A DNA stretch of 64,000 nucleotides from Chitinophaga ginsengisoli (GCF_003014595.1 NZ_PYGK01000016.1:124001-188000); one strand, 5' to 3'. Counted from the first letter of the stretch, positions 1 through 9,047 are shown. Notes: a model not told the origin generated them from the sequence alone. A program made the numbers and translations.

Positions 1-1885
1 TGGTGGTTCCGTTGTCGATAACCGTGGAATCCTTTTTAAGATTGTAATCAACGATTGCACTTAGGTCAATGAGCGAGCCGAACAAACCGATTGAGCCGCC
101 TGATTTCCAGCTTAAAAATCCAGGAGTATAGGAAATGCCGATGGGTGCGATCACTCCGAATTTGCTGGTCCAGGAACTGAAGGAATTATCTTTGTCGGAT
201 AAATAAGCTCCTAGATAAGCTTGAACAGATAAGTTGCTGACTGTATTCTTTTTAACAGAAGAACTTCCCACGGGTAATACTGCATTTTCTATTGCTGCCT
301 GAACATCTTCTGGTTTCTTGGCTGAGATTACATTCGCCATAAATAATCCATATGGCTTCAGTTCTTTCAGAAAATGAACCAGCTGCTTTAGCCTGTAATG
401 CCCCAATGCGTCCGATACATCTCCATTGATGTTTCTCTCCAGATCCCCCTGAATTGCCTCGATATCTTTTTCCTCTATTGCTGTAAAACCGGCACTATTT
501 TTCGTCATCTTTTTTACTGCCTTCTTTTCTGAACCGGCATAAGAAGTGATTCCGGATTTATCCTTTAGTTTCGTGAAATCAATACGTTTATCAGTTACCT
601 TTGAAATCAGGTCAAACTCATCGACAAGATCACTGAACAACTGGGCGTATTTTTTAGAATAACTATCCTTAAAGATATCATTGGCTTTTCTGACAATCGG
701 GAATATATCCAACTGGATGGGTGTCTTAACATAGGAATTGATGATCTCAACACTGCCTTGTACGATATCAACCGAGGTATTGATATAATTATAGTAATCA
801 TCGTTTGTGATAGCTGTATGCGAAGCCTTTTTATCAGCAATATCTTTTACAACAGCATTCACTTGAGTGGCAAGCACGAAAAATTCATTGAGATTACTAC
901 GGAAGGTGATAATAGACTCAGTGTTGGATTTAATCAGTCCCGCAAAAGTATGAGAGCCTTTATCTTTATCGTAGAATGTAATGTTATCATGTTTTATTTT
1001 CTGATAGACAAGTGAAAGATAGATATTAAAGAGTATCTGGTCACTCACTAGCTCTTTGAGTTCTTTTGCGGTAAGCCATACATTATCAGTACCACTTTTA
1101 GCTGGATCATTCCTGATACTTTCGGAAAAAATAGCAGCTACAGTCAGCATGCTGCCAGCATTTTTAAAACCTGGTGTACTATTGCCCGACTTCCATTCTG
1201 GGAAAACTGAAAACTCCAGTAAGATTTCTGCTGTATTACTAAATCCAACTTCCAGTTCACGAACAATTCTAATCGAACGTAAGCAGATCTTTATTTCGGG
1301 GAAATTTTCTAGTAATGCCTGATACCTAGGAAGCTCCATCACATTATCTATCTTTTCGGTTATCTTTTCAAGGTCGTCAAGAAACGCTGTTTGTAGTGCC
1401 GGTAGCATCTGTGGATAAGAAAAACTCAGGAGGCTTTTTAAGGTATTTGTTGTTTTAGGAAATAGAATTTCAAACTCAGGATTCTTCTCTGAGAATTTTC
1501 GAAAACGTTCAAAAAAAGCGATCGTTAGTTCCTGCTTTGCCCGCTCTATCAGAAAAACAGATACATTGTTTGCGAGATCAGTGACATCTATGCCACCTGC
1601 CAATGCAGTAATAGTTTGCAATACATTTGATCCCGCTGCCGTTCTTTTAATATAGCTATCCTTTGCTGTAAATGGGTTATCATTCAGAGAATCAACCAAA
1701 ACTTGTACATCTGAGGTTGTGCAAATATCTGAAAAATTGGCTAAGTCAGTAGCGTCCAGCGGTATTTTACCTGTTGTAGCGTTCCTCAGGCTTATTAAAT
1801 ATTTTGCCTTGTAATAAATTCCCTGTTGTGCAATACAAAGGATGGACGACATTGATAAAATAGCGGTGAGTAAGTGTTTTTTCAT
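1..1885 (-). CDS. Large exported protein of unknown function (3' end beyond window edge)
   Basis: An open frame starts at ATG 1885 and runs without a stop to base 1, giving at least 628 residues. The N-terminus (MKKHLLTAILSMSSILCIAQQ) is a clear signal peptide, so the protein is exported. The body is mostly helical and polar with no domain I recognise. Near the window edge it becomes Gly/Ser and aromatic rich with alternating hydrophobic residues (GISYTPGFLSWKSGGSIGLF), which may be the start of a beta-rich or outer-membrane domain. It begins only 5 bp after the stop of the subtilase gene, so it is the third gene of a tight operon. The C-terminus is outside the window, so its final topology is unknown. 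No function is assigned. Confidence 0.8.
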   Translation of the reverse strand, partial: MKKHLLTAILSMSSILCIAQQGIYYKAKYLISLRNATTGKIPLDATDLANFSDICTTSDVQVLVDSLNDNPFTAKDSYIKRTAAGSNVLQTITALAGGIDVTDLANNVSVFLIERAKQELTIAFFERFRKFSEKNPEFEILFPKTTNTLKSLLSFSYPQMLPALQTAFLDDLEKITEKIDNVMELPRYQALLENFPEIKICLRSIRIVRELEVGFSNTAEILLEFSVFPEWKSGNSTPGFKNAGSMLTVAAIFSESIRNDPAKSGTDNVWLTAKELKELVSDQILFNIYLSLVYQKIKHDNITFYDKDKGSHTFAGLIKSNTESIITFRSNLNEFFVLATQVNAVVKDIADKKASHTAITNDDYYNYINTSVDIVQGSVEIINSYVKTPIQLDIFPIVRKANDIFKDSYSKKYAQLFSDLVDEFDLISKVTDKRIDFTKLKDKSGITSYAGSEKKAVKKMTKNSAGFTAIEEKDIEAIQGDLERNINGDVSDALGHYRLKQLVHFLKELKPYGLFMANVISAKKPEDVQAAIENAVLPVGSSSVKKNTVSNLSVQAYLGAYLSDKDNSFSSWTSKFGVIAPIGISYTPGFLSWKSGGSIGLFGSLIDLSAIVDYNLKKDSTVIDNGTT

Positions 1886-1890
1886 GAGGT

Positions 1891-3015
1891 TTAAAGACTT
1901 TTGAAAAGTTTTACGGGATTGATAATTCGTTTCTGATTATTACCGCCTATCGGGTCCGCAGTGGTATAAATTTTATTCAGGAGATTATTTTTGTCCCAAT
2001 GTTTATCCCTGTTTTTTAGAAATGAAACAGCCAGCGCAGCGATCCCGGCAACAATGGGTGTAGAAAAACTGGTTCCTGAAGCCGGAGACGGTATGTCACC
2101 GACTCCATATGATTCAATATCTTCACCAGGGGCATGCAAAATAGTTTGAGCATTGAATGTAGTTTCAGTGCTGATTTGATCATTCAATGTACTGGCTCCT
2201 ATTGAAATACATTGTTTAAAAGAAGCGGGATAGAAGTCTTTGGGAACAGCAGATTTACCTGCGCTGGCAAAGATCAGCACCTTATCAATACTCGGAATTG
2301 AATTCAAAGACTGTCCAAGCTGAATGATCTCATTCCCGACCAGTTCTTCACTATAGCTGACAGAAATAATATCAGCTCCTTTTTTGATTGCCCAGGTAAT
2401 ACCATCAATGACGTATTGAAACCTGGGGATAGAACCATCAATACTAAACTTTCCAACCATCAGGGTTGCTTCAGGAGCAATGCCGATCAACCAGTCCCTT
2501 TTATTAGCCGCTCCAACAATCGACGCACATCTGGTACCATGCATAAGCGTATCCTGATCATTAATGACCAATGGTATACCCGGGTAGTCTGCAGGCTGAA
2601 GCAGCATGTTGCAATTCGCCATTGTTATTTTGGAAAGTAAATCTGTATTTGACTTGCTAAATCCAGTATCCAAAATTGCTACGGATGCATTTTTACCCTT
2701 TTCATTGTAAGTATTCCAGATACTTTTTATGTTCAAATGATCAAACCAGGGGTATGTAATTTGACTATCCGACTTTGCTATCGAAATTTTCAAGAATTCA
2801 GACACCGGTATGGCGTGCTGGACGCCGCCAATCCAATAATAGTTATCTCCTTCGTCTCTCAACCATATATCGCTGTCATCATAGACATCCCCTTTATATA
2901 ACTTCCCATCAACCTCAATTTTACTTCCCGGAGCAAGATACTGGTAACAGGCAGCATTCAACCGGGGACTACCAGCACGAATGTTTAAGTACTTATCTTT
3001 TACAGTTACTTTCAT
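1891..3015 (-). CDS. S8 family subtilisin-like serine protease with N-terminal SH3-like domain, leaderless
   Basis: 374 residues. Residues 1-65 look like a bacterial SH3 domain (YLNIRAG near the start, then WLRD and YYWIGG). Residues 90-372 form a subtilase domain with the triad Asp116 (AILDTGFS), His159 (LMHGTRCAS) and Ser316 (SGTSFSTP). There is no signal peptide, which is unusual because most S8 proteases are secreted; this one should act in the cytoplasm unless exported by another route. The block that normally reads AAGN, supplying the oxyanion-hole Asn, reads SAGK (Lys254), so activity may be altered. The start is fixed by a TAATG junction that overlaps the stop of the upstream membrane-protein gene by one base, implying translational coupling. 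Its context suggests it acts with the membrane protein and the exported partner. The substrate is unknown. Confidence 0.88.
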   Translation of the reverse strand: MKVTVKDKYLNIRAGSPRLNAACYQYLAPGSKIEVDGKLYKGDVYDDSDIWLRDEGDNYYWIGGVQHAIPVSEFLKISIAKSDSQITYPWFDHLNIKSIWNTYNEKGKNASVAILDTGFSKSNTDLLSKITMANCNMLLQPADYPGIPLVINDQDTLMHGTRCASIVGAANKRDWLIGIAPEATLMVGKFSIDGSIPRFQYVIDGITWAIKKGADIISVSYSEELVGNEIIQLGQSLNSIPSIDKVLIFASAGKSAVPKDFYPASFKQCISIGASTLNDQISTETTFNAQTILHAPGEDIESYGVGDIPSPASGTSFSTPIVAGIAALAVSFLKNRDKHWDKNNLLNKIYTTADPIGGNNQKRIINPVKLFKSL

Positions 3016-4094
3016 TAGCCAACTCTGTCTGTGATTTTTATAGTAGTTGTATCTGAATCTTCCTTCCTTTTTGAGGCTATAGCTCCGCGTAATTGCATTA
3101 ATTTATTCAGCAGATCGAACCAGAACGGTGCGCCCAGAGAAATAGCCAGAGCGGTCAGGATCCATCCACCTATTGTACTGCCAATATCTGCGTCCTTCTC
3201 AAAATTCATGAAACCTTTCTTCCAGCCTAATCCAAGCAGGTCATTGACCTTTCTAATGTCATTTTCTACTAATGTCTTTGCCTGACTGACAAGACTATCT
3301 TTCAGATGCTTTGCATCATTGTATTGAGCGTTTGCATTTGCAGCCAGAGAGTCTTTCCCCGCAACAGATAATGATTGCATTTTTGCAATAGCATCTTTTG
3401 AATCCTGTAATTCCTGTTCAAGATTAGGATGTGCTTTTACAAAATCGTTTGCCTGTGATACGATTTTCTCCGTCAGGGTAGGGTTATTTTCCAGTTTCTT
3501 AACAATGCTGATTGTATCCACATTAAAAACAGTCGCAATGGTAAGTCCAATAATCATCAACATTAACTGGGTCCATTGTTTATACCAACCTGATGTTTTG
3601 ACCATCATCTTGTTAAACCAATCCTCCAGTAATGCTTTGAATTTCTGTACATCACCCTGAGAATCTGCCCAGATTGTATTCAGATAATCTATGGTTTCGT
3701 TGTCAATCTTCACCTTATCCCAGGCCAGCTCTTTTTTATCAAGGCTGTCCTGAATCTGGTATTTTATGGGATCTCCCGGTTTCATATTTTTCCCACGGAG
3801 TAAGTCAGTTATCACACGGGAGAAGGTATCAGGCTCAATGTAAGATGGACATCCACTAATAAAGTTGCCTGTTTTAAGAATTTTTATTAGTGGATGATTA
3901 TAGAAAATGGTAGAGAATGATTTCTTCTTATTTGTAGCATGATCCAGTATTACGAAAAGTGAATACCGGAGAATTAATCCACGTAATTGAATATTAGTAG
4001 CTACAATTTCCTGAATGATGGTTGCCAGTAAACTATAAAGAAGATAAATAAAAGTAAGTCCAATGACGACAGATAATGCTTCATTGCTAAACAT
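3015..4094 (-). CDS. Three-TM membrane protein with long internal helical region, unknown function
   Basis: 359 residues, first gene of the three-gene minus-strand cassette. Hydrophobic segments lie at about residues 8-30, 174-192 and 306-325. Residues 195-290 are charged, Ala/Lys/Glu/Gln rich and probably form a long helical or coiled-coil region between TM2 and TM3. The tail after about residue 340 is basic then polar. I recognise no catalytic motif and no named family. The stop codon overlaps the ATG of the subtilase gene. A plausible role is a membrane anchor or sensor for the protease, but that is inference from gene order only. Confidence 0.8.
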   Translation of the reverse strand: MFSNEALSVVIGLTFIYLLYSLLATIIQEIVATNIQLRGLILRYSLFVILDHATNKKKSFSTIFYNHPLIKILKTGNFISGCPSYIEPDTFSRVITDLLRGKNMKPGDPIKYQIQDSLDKKELAWDKVKIDNETIDYLNTIWADSQGDVQKFKALLEDWFNKMMVKTSGWYKQWTQLMLMIIGLTIATVFNVDTISIVKKLENNPTLTEKIVSQANDFVKAHPNLEQELQDSKDAIAKMQSLSVAGKDSLAANANAQYNDAKHLKDSLVSQAKTLVENDIRKVNDLLGLGWKKGFMNFEKDADIGSTIGGWILTALAISLGAPFWFDLLNKLMQLRGAIASKRKEDSDTTTIKITDRVG

Positions 4095-5234
4095 GGGATA
4101 TTATGATTTGAGGTCTTAAAGCTGATATAATCAAAACCGTTTCAAGTTAGGGGTAACAAATCTTTCCCGCAATACCAACTAGTTTGTATTTTTAATACGG
4201 AAAGAGGCTGTTTTCAACATCATGTTAGTAAATTGACTAATTTTCTTATCTTCGTTTCGACAGGTAGAAAGAGCTAAAAATCGTGCAAAACAGGCGCGTT
4301 TTTTCAGAGTTTTAAATACCCTGCCATTCATTTGACTTTCAGGATTTATAAAATATTGATATCCAGAATGATAGTATTCCTGTTCTGGGCACGCAATGGC
4401 TCTGTAATCAATTGATTTACAGGGTCATTTTTAATTTATGATTGTCAATAATTCACAGATTTTAACCCTTTCTACCACTATTGTCGACAGTCAATTGACA
4501 AGCAGAAATTGTCTTATCTCACAACTGATTCCCGTTCTAAGTAATCACCCGGGAAATTACAGCATTACCTCCGGCATCAGAGAATCGGGCGTGTCTTAAA
4601 TGGCAGACCTGAAAATGTAAACATGTCAGGACGGAAACGTATGCAGGTAAAATCTCTGAAAATTTCTTCTCCCCCTTTTTACCTCTTATTACCTATTTCT
4701 CTCTCCTCTCAACGAAAACAATTCATTTAAGGCCACAACGCTGTGGCACGGCACGTACATTGATCATTGTAAATTTATAACCCAAAAGCCACAACGAAAT
4801 AAATATTGGATCTTACCTAAACAGAAAAAAGGGGCAAAGAAATTTATTTTTACGATTATGGACGTGGGCCTGGACAACGCCTGCAATTGGTGTATTCACC
4901 TTGTCTAGTCCGGAAAAAAGTTTACACCTAAAACATGTAAACTATGATTCCGAAACAACGAATTCAAGGCATTAAAGGCAAACCAGGACGTCAATTCCAG
5001 TATGAACTATCCTTCATGCAGGAAGAGTTAAATAAAAAGAGATAACACTACCGGAATTATTTCCTGGATTTCTGTGATTCGGCCGTTACCTATACCCACT
5101 GAATAATGAGGGATAATTTCTATTTCTCACTAATCACTTCAAGAGTATCCCGTACCGGTTTTACAATATTCAGGCATTCGCAGTAAGCTTTCTTTTTTGC
5201 CATAATTATATTGGCTAATACGCTTTCCTTTAGG
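4095..5234. other. Gene-poor, decayed-looking intergenic region
   Basis: About 1.1 kb without a convincing gene. It holds short hairpins (GCCACA-acgc-TGTGGC near 4733-4748) and an IS-end-like string GAGGCTGTTTT near 4204. A 33-codon ORF at 4944-5045 (+) begins MIPKQRIQGIKGKPG and might be the broken start of a mobile-element gene, but I cannot assign it. The promoter of the minus-strand cassette should lie at the left end. Confidence 0.4.
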
Positions 5235-5273
5235 AAACTACTATACAAAGTATAGTAGTTTTGTTTAATTTTG
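5235..5273 (+). promoter_or_regulatory. Perfect 12-bp palindromic operator next to a promoter -7 element
   Basis: AAACTACTATAC (5235-5246), spacer AAA, then GTATAGTAGTTT (5250-5261) is a perfect inverted repeat. A Bacteroidota-type -7 element TAATTTTG follows at 5266-5273, 28 bp before the monooxygenase ATG. The palindrome sits where the -33 element should be, so a repressor there would block transcription. The half-site TACTATAC resembles, as I remember it, the operator of the HxlR/DUF24 regulator YodB; an HxlR gene lies at 10307-10654. Confidence 0.7.
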
Positions 5274-5301
5274 GGATCCGATTATTCAAATTTATACCAT
5301 T

Positions 5302-6651
5302 ATGAACGCTGGTAAAAAGATGCTCATCGGCCTGCACCTTGGAAACGGATATGGCTCTCAACCAGGAGCCTGGCGTATGCCGGGAGTAGATTCTAAGAGC
5401 TATACAAGTTTTGATGCGAGGGTCAAACAAGCCCAGGCAGCTGAACGCGGTAAGTTGCAGTTTATATTTCTGCCTGATGGCCCAGGGGCGATTATGGCCG
5501 ATATAGAGACCGAATCGCCAGGTTTCAACCTTGATGTTATGCTCACCCTGGCCGCAGTCGCACGCGAAACCGAATATATTGGTTTAGTTGCCACGGGATC
5601 TACCACATTTAATGAGCCCTTCAATCTGGCCAGACAATCTAAGGCGTTGGATATTATGAGTCACGGCCGGGCAGGCTGGAATGCTATTACTTCAAGTGGT
5701 GAGGATGTCGCTGCGAATTATGGAAAAAGAATACCATCGGGCGAAGAACGGTATGGACGCGCGCACGAGGTCGTTCAGATAATCCAGGCGCTTTGGGGCA
5801 GTTGGGGGAAAGACGCCTGGGTGCACGATAAAGAGACTGGTCAGTTCGCGCACAAAGATCAGATTATTCCGATCAACTTACAGGGCAAATTTGTCGGCTC
5901 AAGAGGCCCTCTTTATATCCCTCCGTCGGAGCAGGGCCAGCCCATTATTTTTCATGCTGGCGGTAGCCCAAATGCATACGAGCTGGCGGGGCGTTTCGCC
6001 AATGCGGTAATTGGTGCAGCATTTACTATTGAGGATGCGCGTGCCCAGCGCAATGCGTTTAGAGAAGCCGCAAAACGTTTTGGGCGTGAGCCTGATGAGA
6101 TTAAATATATTCCTGGCCTGATGACTACAATCGAAAAAGACAGGCGCACAGCACTGGATCGCCGAATTCAATTAACAGAACATTTATTCCCTCAAAGAGT
6201 AGCCTATCTTCAACAAATGCTTGGCATCCCCCTTGATATTAAACGACTTGACGAACCGCTCTCAAAAGTGCAACTGGATGCCGCCCGCCCGTCCCGCTAT
6301 GATCCACGCTCACCCCATGCACTTCAGATTGCAAAACAAGGCTGGAGCCTGCGTGATATATTGGCCCACGGAGTTATAGATTATCACCCTGTAATTGTAG
6401 GTCCCGGTATCGAAGCGGCAGACCATATGCAGGCGTGGTTTGAAGCAGGTGCCGCGGATGGATTCTGGATTTCACCAGACGTTAATTCGGACGGCATTGA
6501 TGCCTTTGTGGATGAAGTGGTCCCAATCTTGCAGGAACGCAGGCTCTTCCATCAAGATTACGAAGGCAAGACTTTACGCGAACATCTTGGTGTCCCAGAT
6601 CAATACGGAATTGATCCCCGAGTTGAAGAATTAAAATATAAAACAAATTAA
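5302..6651 (+). CDS. LLM-class FMN-dependent monooxygenase, NtaA/SnaA/DszA family
   Basis: 449 residues, the usual length for this branch of the bacterial luciferase-like superfamily. The N-terminal block LIGLHLGNGYG...GAWRMPG, the TGSTTFNEPFNLAR segment, HGRAGWNAITS and the FHAGGSPNAYELAGR block are all typical of NtaA/SnaA/DszA proteins. Such enzymes use FMNH2 from a partner reductase and O2 to oxidise small organic molecules (chelators, sulfur heterocycles, antibiotic precursors). The substrate cannot be read from sequence and no flavin reductase is adjacent. The start follows a promoter and palindromic operator by 28 bp, so it is probably a single inducible transcription unit belonging to a redox-response neighbourhood. 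Confidence 0.92.
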   Translation: MNAGKKMLIGLHLGNGYGSQPGAWRMPGVDSKSYTSFDARVKQAQAAERGKLQFIFLPDGPGAIMADIETESPGFNLDVMLTLAAVARETEYIGLVATGSTTFNEPFNLARQSKALDIMSHGRAGWNAITSSGEDVAANYGKRIPSGEERYGRAHEVVQIIQALWGSWGKDAWVHDKETGQFAHKDQIIPINLQGKFVGSRGPLYIPPSEQGQPIIFHAGGSPNAYELAGRFANAVIGAAFTIEDARAQRNAFREAAKRFGREPDEIKYIPGLMTTIEKDRRTALDRRIQLTEHLFPQRVAYLQQMLGIPLDIKRLDEPLSKVQLDAARPSRYDPRSPHALQIAKQGWSLRDILAHGVIDYHPVIVGPGIEAADHMQAWFEAGAADGFWISPDVNSDGIDAFVDEVVPILQERRLFHQDYEGKTLREHLGVPDQYGIDPRVEELKYKTN

Positions 6652-6836
6652 TATATAGAATATCGAATTCGGAATAAACGGATCTGGCAATATTGGTAGT
6701 ATACAGGCTGCTTTTCAGCTCCAGATCATCAAGTTTGCATTTCAAACTCGTGTAGACAAGAAACGCCAGACGAAGTAGTTGAGAAAGCCGCGTAATTCCG
6801 GTGACAGGTCAAGCGTAAAAAAGTTTCATTAGTGCC

Positions 6837-6844
6837 TACTTTTG
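6837..6844 (+). promoter_or_regulatory. Candidate -7 promoter element (TACTTTTG)
   Basis: TACTTTTG fits the Bacteroidota TAnnTTTG -7 consensus and lies 55 bp before the SDR start at 6900. No clear -33 TTG is present, so this is a weak call. Confidence 0.35.
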
Positions 6845-6899
6845 TATCATAATAACCGTTATAATTTGGCAGAGCTTTGTCCTTATAAAAAATAAAATA

Positions 6900-7721
6900 A
6901 TGGCAAAAACAATTTTTATAACTGGTGCATCGCGTGGATTCGGCAGGATATGGTCAGAAGCGTTTTTACAACGTGGCGACAATGTCGTTGCGGCTGTTAG
7001 AAACCCTGAAACATTGACCGGACTTAGAAAGGAATACTCGTCAAGTCTTTTGGTATTAAAACTTGATGTAACCGATAAGAACGCAAGTTTTGAAGCAATT
7101 GAAACCGCAAAAACTCACTTTGGCCGCATCGACGTATTAATAAACAATGCCGGCTACGGGCACATTGGAGCTATAGAGGAGTTAAACGAGCAGGATGTCA
7201 GGACGCAGTTTGAAACTAATGTGCTGGGTTCATTATGGGCTATACAGGCAGTAGTACCTATCATGCGTCAGCAAAAATCGGGGCATATTATTCAACTTTC
7301 AAGCGCTTTGGGTTTGAATACGGTATCATTGATGGGACTGTATAGTGCATCCAAGTTTGCAGTTGAAGGTCTTACTGAAACACTGGCTGGCGAAGTAAGT
7401 GGTTTTGGCATTAAAGTAACCATTCTGGAACCTGGTGGTTTCTCCACAGATTTCTTCGGTACCAATTCGCTTGTACTTAGTGAATCAATACCGGCCTACG
7501 ATGACATCAGAAAGGACTTTTATGAGCATGCTAATGAGCAGGATTCCGGTAACCCTGCAGCAACTCCCAAAGCTCTTCTTAGCCTCGTGGATTCGGAAAA
7601 TCCGCCATTAAGATTACTATTAGGTAAAACTGTTTACCCCTGGGTAAAATACACTTACGAAGAGCGCCTGAAAACATGGGAATCATGGCAGGATGTTTCT
7701 GTGGAAGCACATGGTTTATAG
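6900..7721 (+). CDS. Short-chain dehydrogenase/reductase (classical SDR)
   Basis: 273 residues. It has the glycine-rich cofactor motif TGASRGFG (residues 8-15), NNAGYG, the catalytic Ser in LSSALG and YSASK (Tyr/Lys pair), followed by EPGGFSTDFF. The sequence resembles the large group of NADP(H)-dependent SDRs annotated only as oxidoreductases, so the substrate is unknown. It stands alone on the plus strand and is closed by a strong terminator 15 bp downstream. The AraC gene follows that terminator and may regulate it. Confidence 0.92.
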   Translation: MAKTIFITGASRGFGRIWSEAFLQRGDNVVAAVRNPETLTGLRKEYSSSLLVLKLDVTDKNASFEAIETAKTHFGRIDVLINNAGYGHIGAIEELNEQDVRTQFETNVLGSLWAIQAVVPIMRQQKSGHIIQLSSALGLNTVSLMGLYSASKFAVEGLTETLAGEVSGFGIKVTILEPGGFSTDFFGTNSLVLSESIPAYDDIRKDFYEHANEQDSGNPAATPKALLSLVDSENPPLRLLLGKTVYPWVKYTYEERLKTWESWQDVSVEAHGL

Positions 7722-7735
7722 AAGTTCAAAGTCAA

Positions 7736-7764
7736 CAGAACCCGGATTCGCCGGGTTCTGTTTT
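7736..7764 (+). terminator. Intrinsic terminator after the SDR gene
   Basis: CAGAACCCGG (7736-7745), loop ATTCG, CCGGGTTCTG (7751-7760), then TTTT. The 10-bp stem is perfect. The AraC gene begins 13 bp later, so read-through or a promoter inside the terminator region must drive it. Confidence 0.9.
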
Positions 7765-7777
7765 ATAATTAAGTACA

Positions 7778-8668
7778 ATGAAACATTTCAAAAAAATCAG
7801 CGATCTACATGATGCTCTCGGTATCAAGCCGCCTGAGCAGCCCCTTTTCAGTGTGGCTTACGGTGAACGGGATGCTTGCACCGGCACCAGCGAACTTGAA
7901 TTTACTTCAGCATTTTACATTATTGGATTCAAAAAACTGAAATCGGGGCACATGCTGTACGGGAAAACCAGGTATGACCATGACCTTGGCACCATGTCAT
8001 TTATTAAACCGCAGCAGAAGGTGTTTTTTCAAAATATGGAATTAGAGGAAAAGGGGTTTCTAATCATCATCCATGAGGACTTTTTACCTGGAACGTCCCT
8101 TTACAATGATCTTAAAAAATACAGTTACTTTGACTACGAGGTAAATGAGGCCCTACACCTTTCTCCCTCAGAAGAAAGTGTTATCTGGAACCTGTATTTC
8201 AGCATAGAAAAGGAATATAATAATAATACTGATGAACATAGCAAAGCGATCATCGTCAGTCATATTGATTCCATGCTAAAATATGCGCAGCGATTTTATA
8301 AAAGACAGTTTATTCACCGGACAGAATTAACGGGAGCGACGGTTACCAGGTTCAATGCATTACTCGCTGCTAATTTCGAAGAAAGAAAATCGAAAGATAC
8401 CAGGCTACCCAAGGTAGCTTCTCTGGCAGAAAAAATGAATATATCTCCCCGGTATTTAACTGATCTGCTTAAAGAGGAAACCGGCAAAACAGCGTTAGAA
8501 CTTATTCACCTTTTTTTGATCGGCGAAGCAAAAAATATGTTAACAGAGGGCGAACTGAATATTTCTGAGATCTCGTCGTCGCTTGGTTTTGAGAATCCAA
8601 CCTATTTTTCGCGTCTGTTTAAAAAAGAGGTAGGAAGTACGCCAAATAAATTTAAGGACAGTTGTTGA
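7778..8668 (+). CDS. AraC family transcriptional regulator
   Basis: 296 residues. The N-terminal 170 residues form a cupin-like sensor region (FYIIGFKKLKSGHMLYGK, then FQNMELEEKGFLIII) of the kind common in Bacteroidota AraC proteins near oxidoreductase genes. The C-terminal 100 residues hold the two helix-turn-helix units: LAEKMNISPRYLTDLLKEE and ISEISSSLGFENPTYFSRLF. It sits immediately after an SDR gene and next to an ohr remnant, which suggests control of a nearby oxidoreductase or detoxification gene. The effector is unknown. Confidence 0.93.
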   Translation: MKHFKKISDLHDALGIKPPEQPLFSVAYGERDACTGTSELEFTSAFYIIGFKKLKSGHMLYGKTRYDHDLGTMSFIKPQQKVFFQNMELEEKGFLIIIHEDFLPGTSLYNDLKKYSYFDYEVNEALHLSPSEESVIWNLYFSIEKEYNNNTDEHSKAIIVSHIDSMLKYAQRFYKRQFIHRTELTGATVTRFNALLAANFEERKSKDTRLPKVASLAEKMNISPRYLTDLLKEETGKTALELIHLFLIGEAKNMLTEGELNISEISSSLGFENPTYFSRLFKKEVGSTPNKFKDSC

Positions 8669-8706
8669 ATTAAGGTGATTGATCTTGGTATGGGTATTTA
8701 GTTTAA

Positions 8707-8919
8707 GAAACGGATGGCAATACATCCGTTACGGCACGAATAAGTATCGGTCAAATAGAAAACGGTGGTTTCGGACTTTCGGCAGAATTGGTAGTCAACG
8801 TTCCTGGCGTAAGCATAGAAGAGGCATGGCAACTGGTAGAAAAAGCCCATCAGGTTTGCCTTTCTTCTAATGCAACACGCGGTAATATAGAAGTAAAACT
8901 GAATGTAACAAACAGTTAA
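8707..8919 (+). pseudogene. ohr: 3' half of an organic hydroperoxide resistance gene (OsmC/Ohr)
   Basis: The frame from 8707 to the TAA at 8917-8919 encodes 70 residues that match the C-terminal half of Ohr: VTARISIG, ENGGFGLSAELVV, AHQVC and SNATRGNIEV. Ohr proteins are about 140 residues and need two cysteines. The resolving Cys in HQVC is present, but the N-terminal half with the peroxidatic Cys is absent. An in-frame stop lies at 8704-8706 and no start codon remains. The motif normally reading VCPYSNA is VCLSSNA, consistent with relaxed selection. The AraC gene ends only 38 bp upstream, so a deletion or rearrangement probably removed the 5' half. Confidence 0.85.
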
Positions 8920-8963
8920 GTTTACCTTACAGAGCATGCCTCTTGTTCATGGTCTATAATTTT

Positions 8964-8989
8964 AAAAAATGCCTGCCCTTTGGGCAGGC
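8964..8989 (-). terminator. Intrinsic terminator for the minus-strand oxidoreductase
   Basis: GCCTGCCC (8971-8978), loop TTT, GGGCAGGC (8982-8989). Read on the minus strand the hairpin is followed by A and then six T, 60 bp downstream of the stop at 9048. Confidence 0.85.
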
Positions 8990-9047
8990 CAGTCCGAGAT
9001 TATTATCAAAAATCGAAATTCTGATTTCTGCCATATGGATGTCCTGA

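Noticed and set aside
4944..5045. Transposase start (33 codons)
   Set aside because: Too short, and the similarity to known transposase N-termini was only impressionistic; listed as part of the gene-poor region instead.
8679..8870. 63-codon ORF on the plus strand
   Set aside because: It is a shadow in another frame of the ohr remnant at 8707-8919, which has clear homology.
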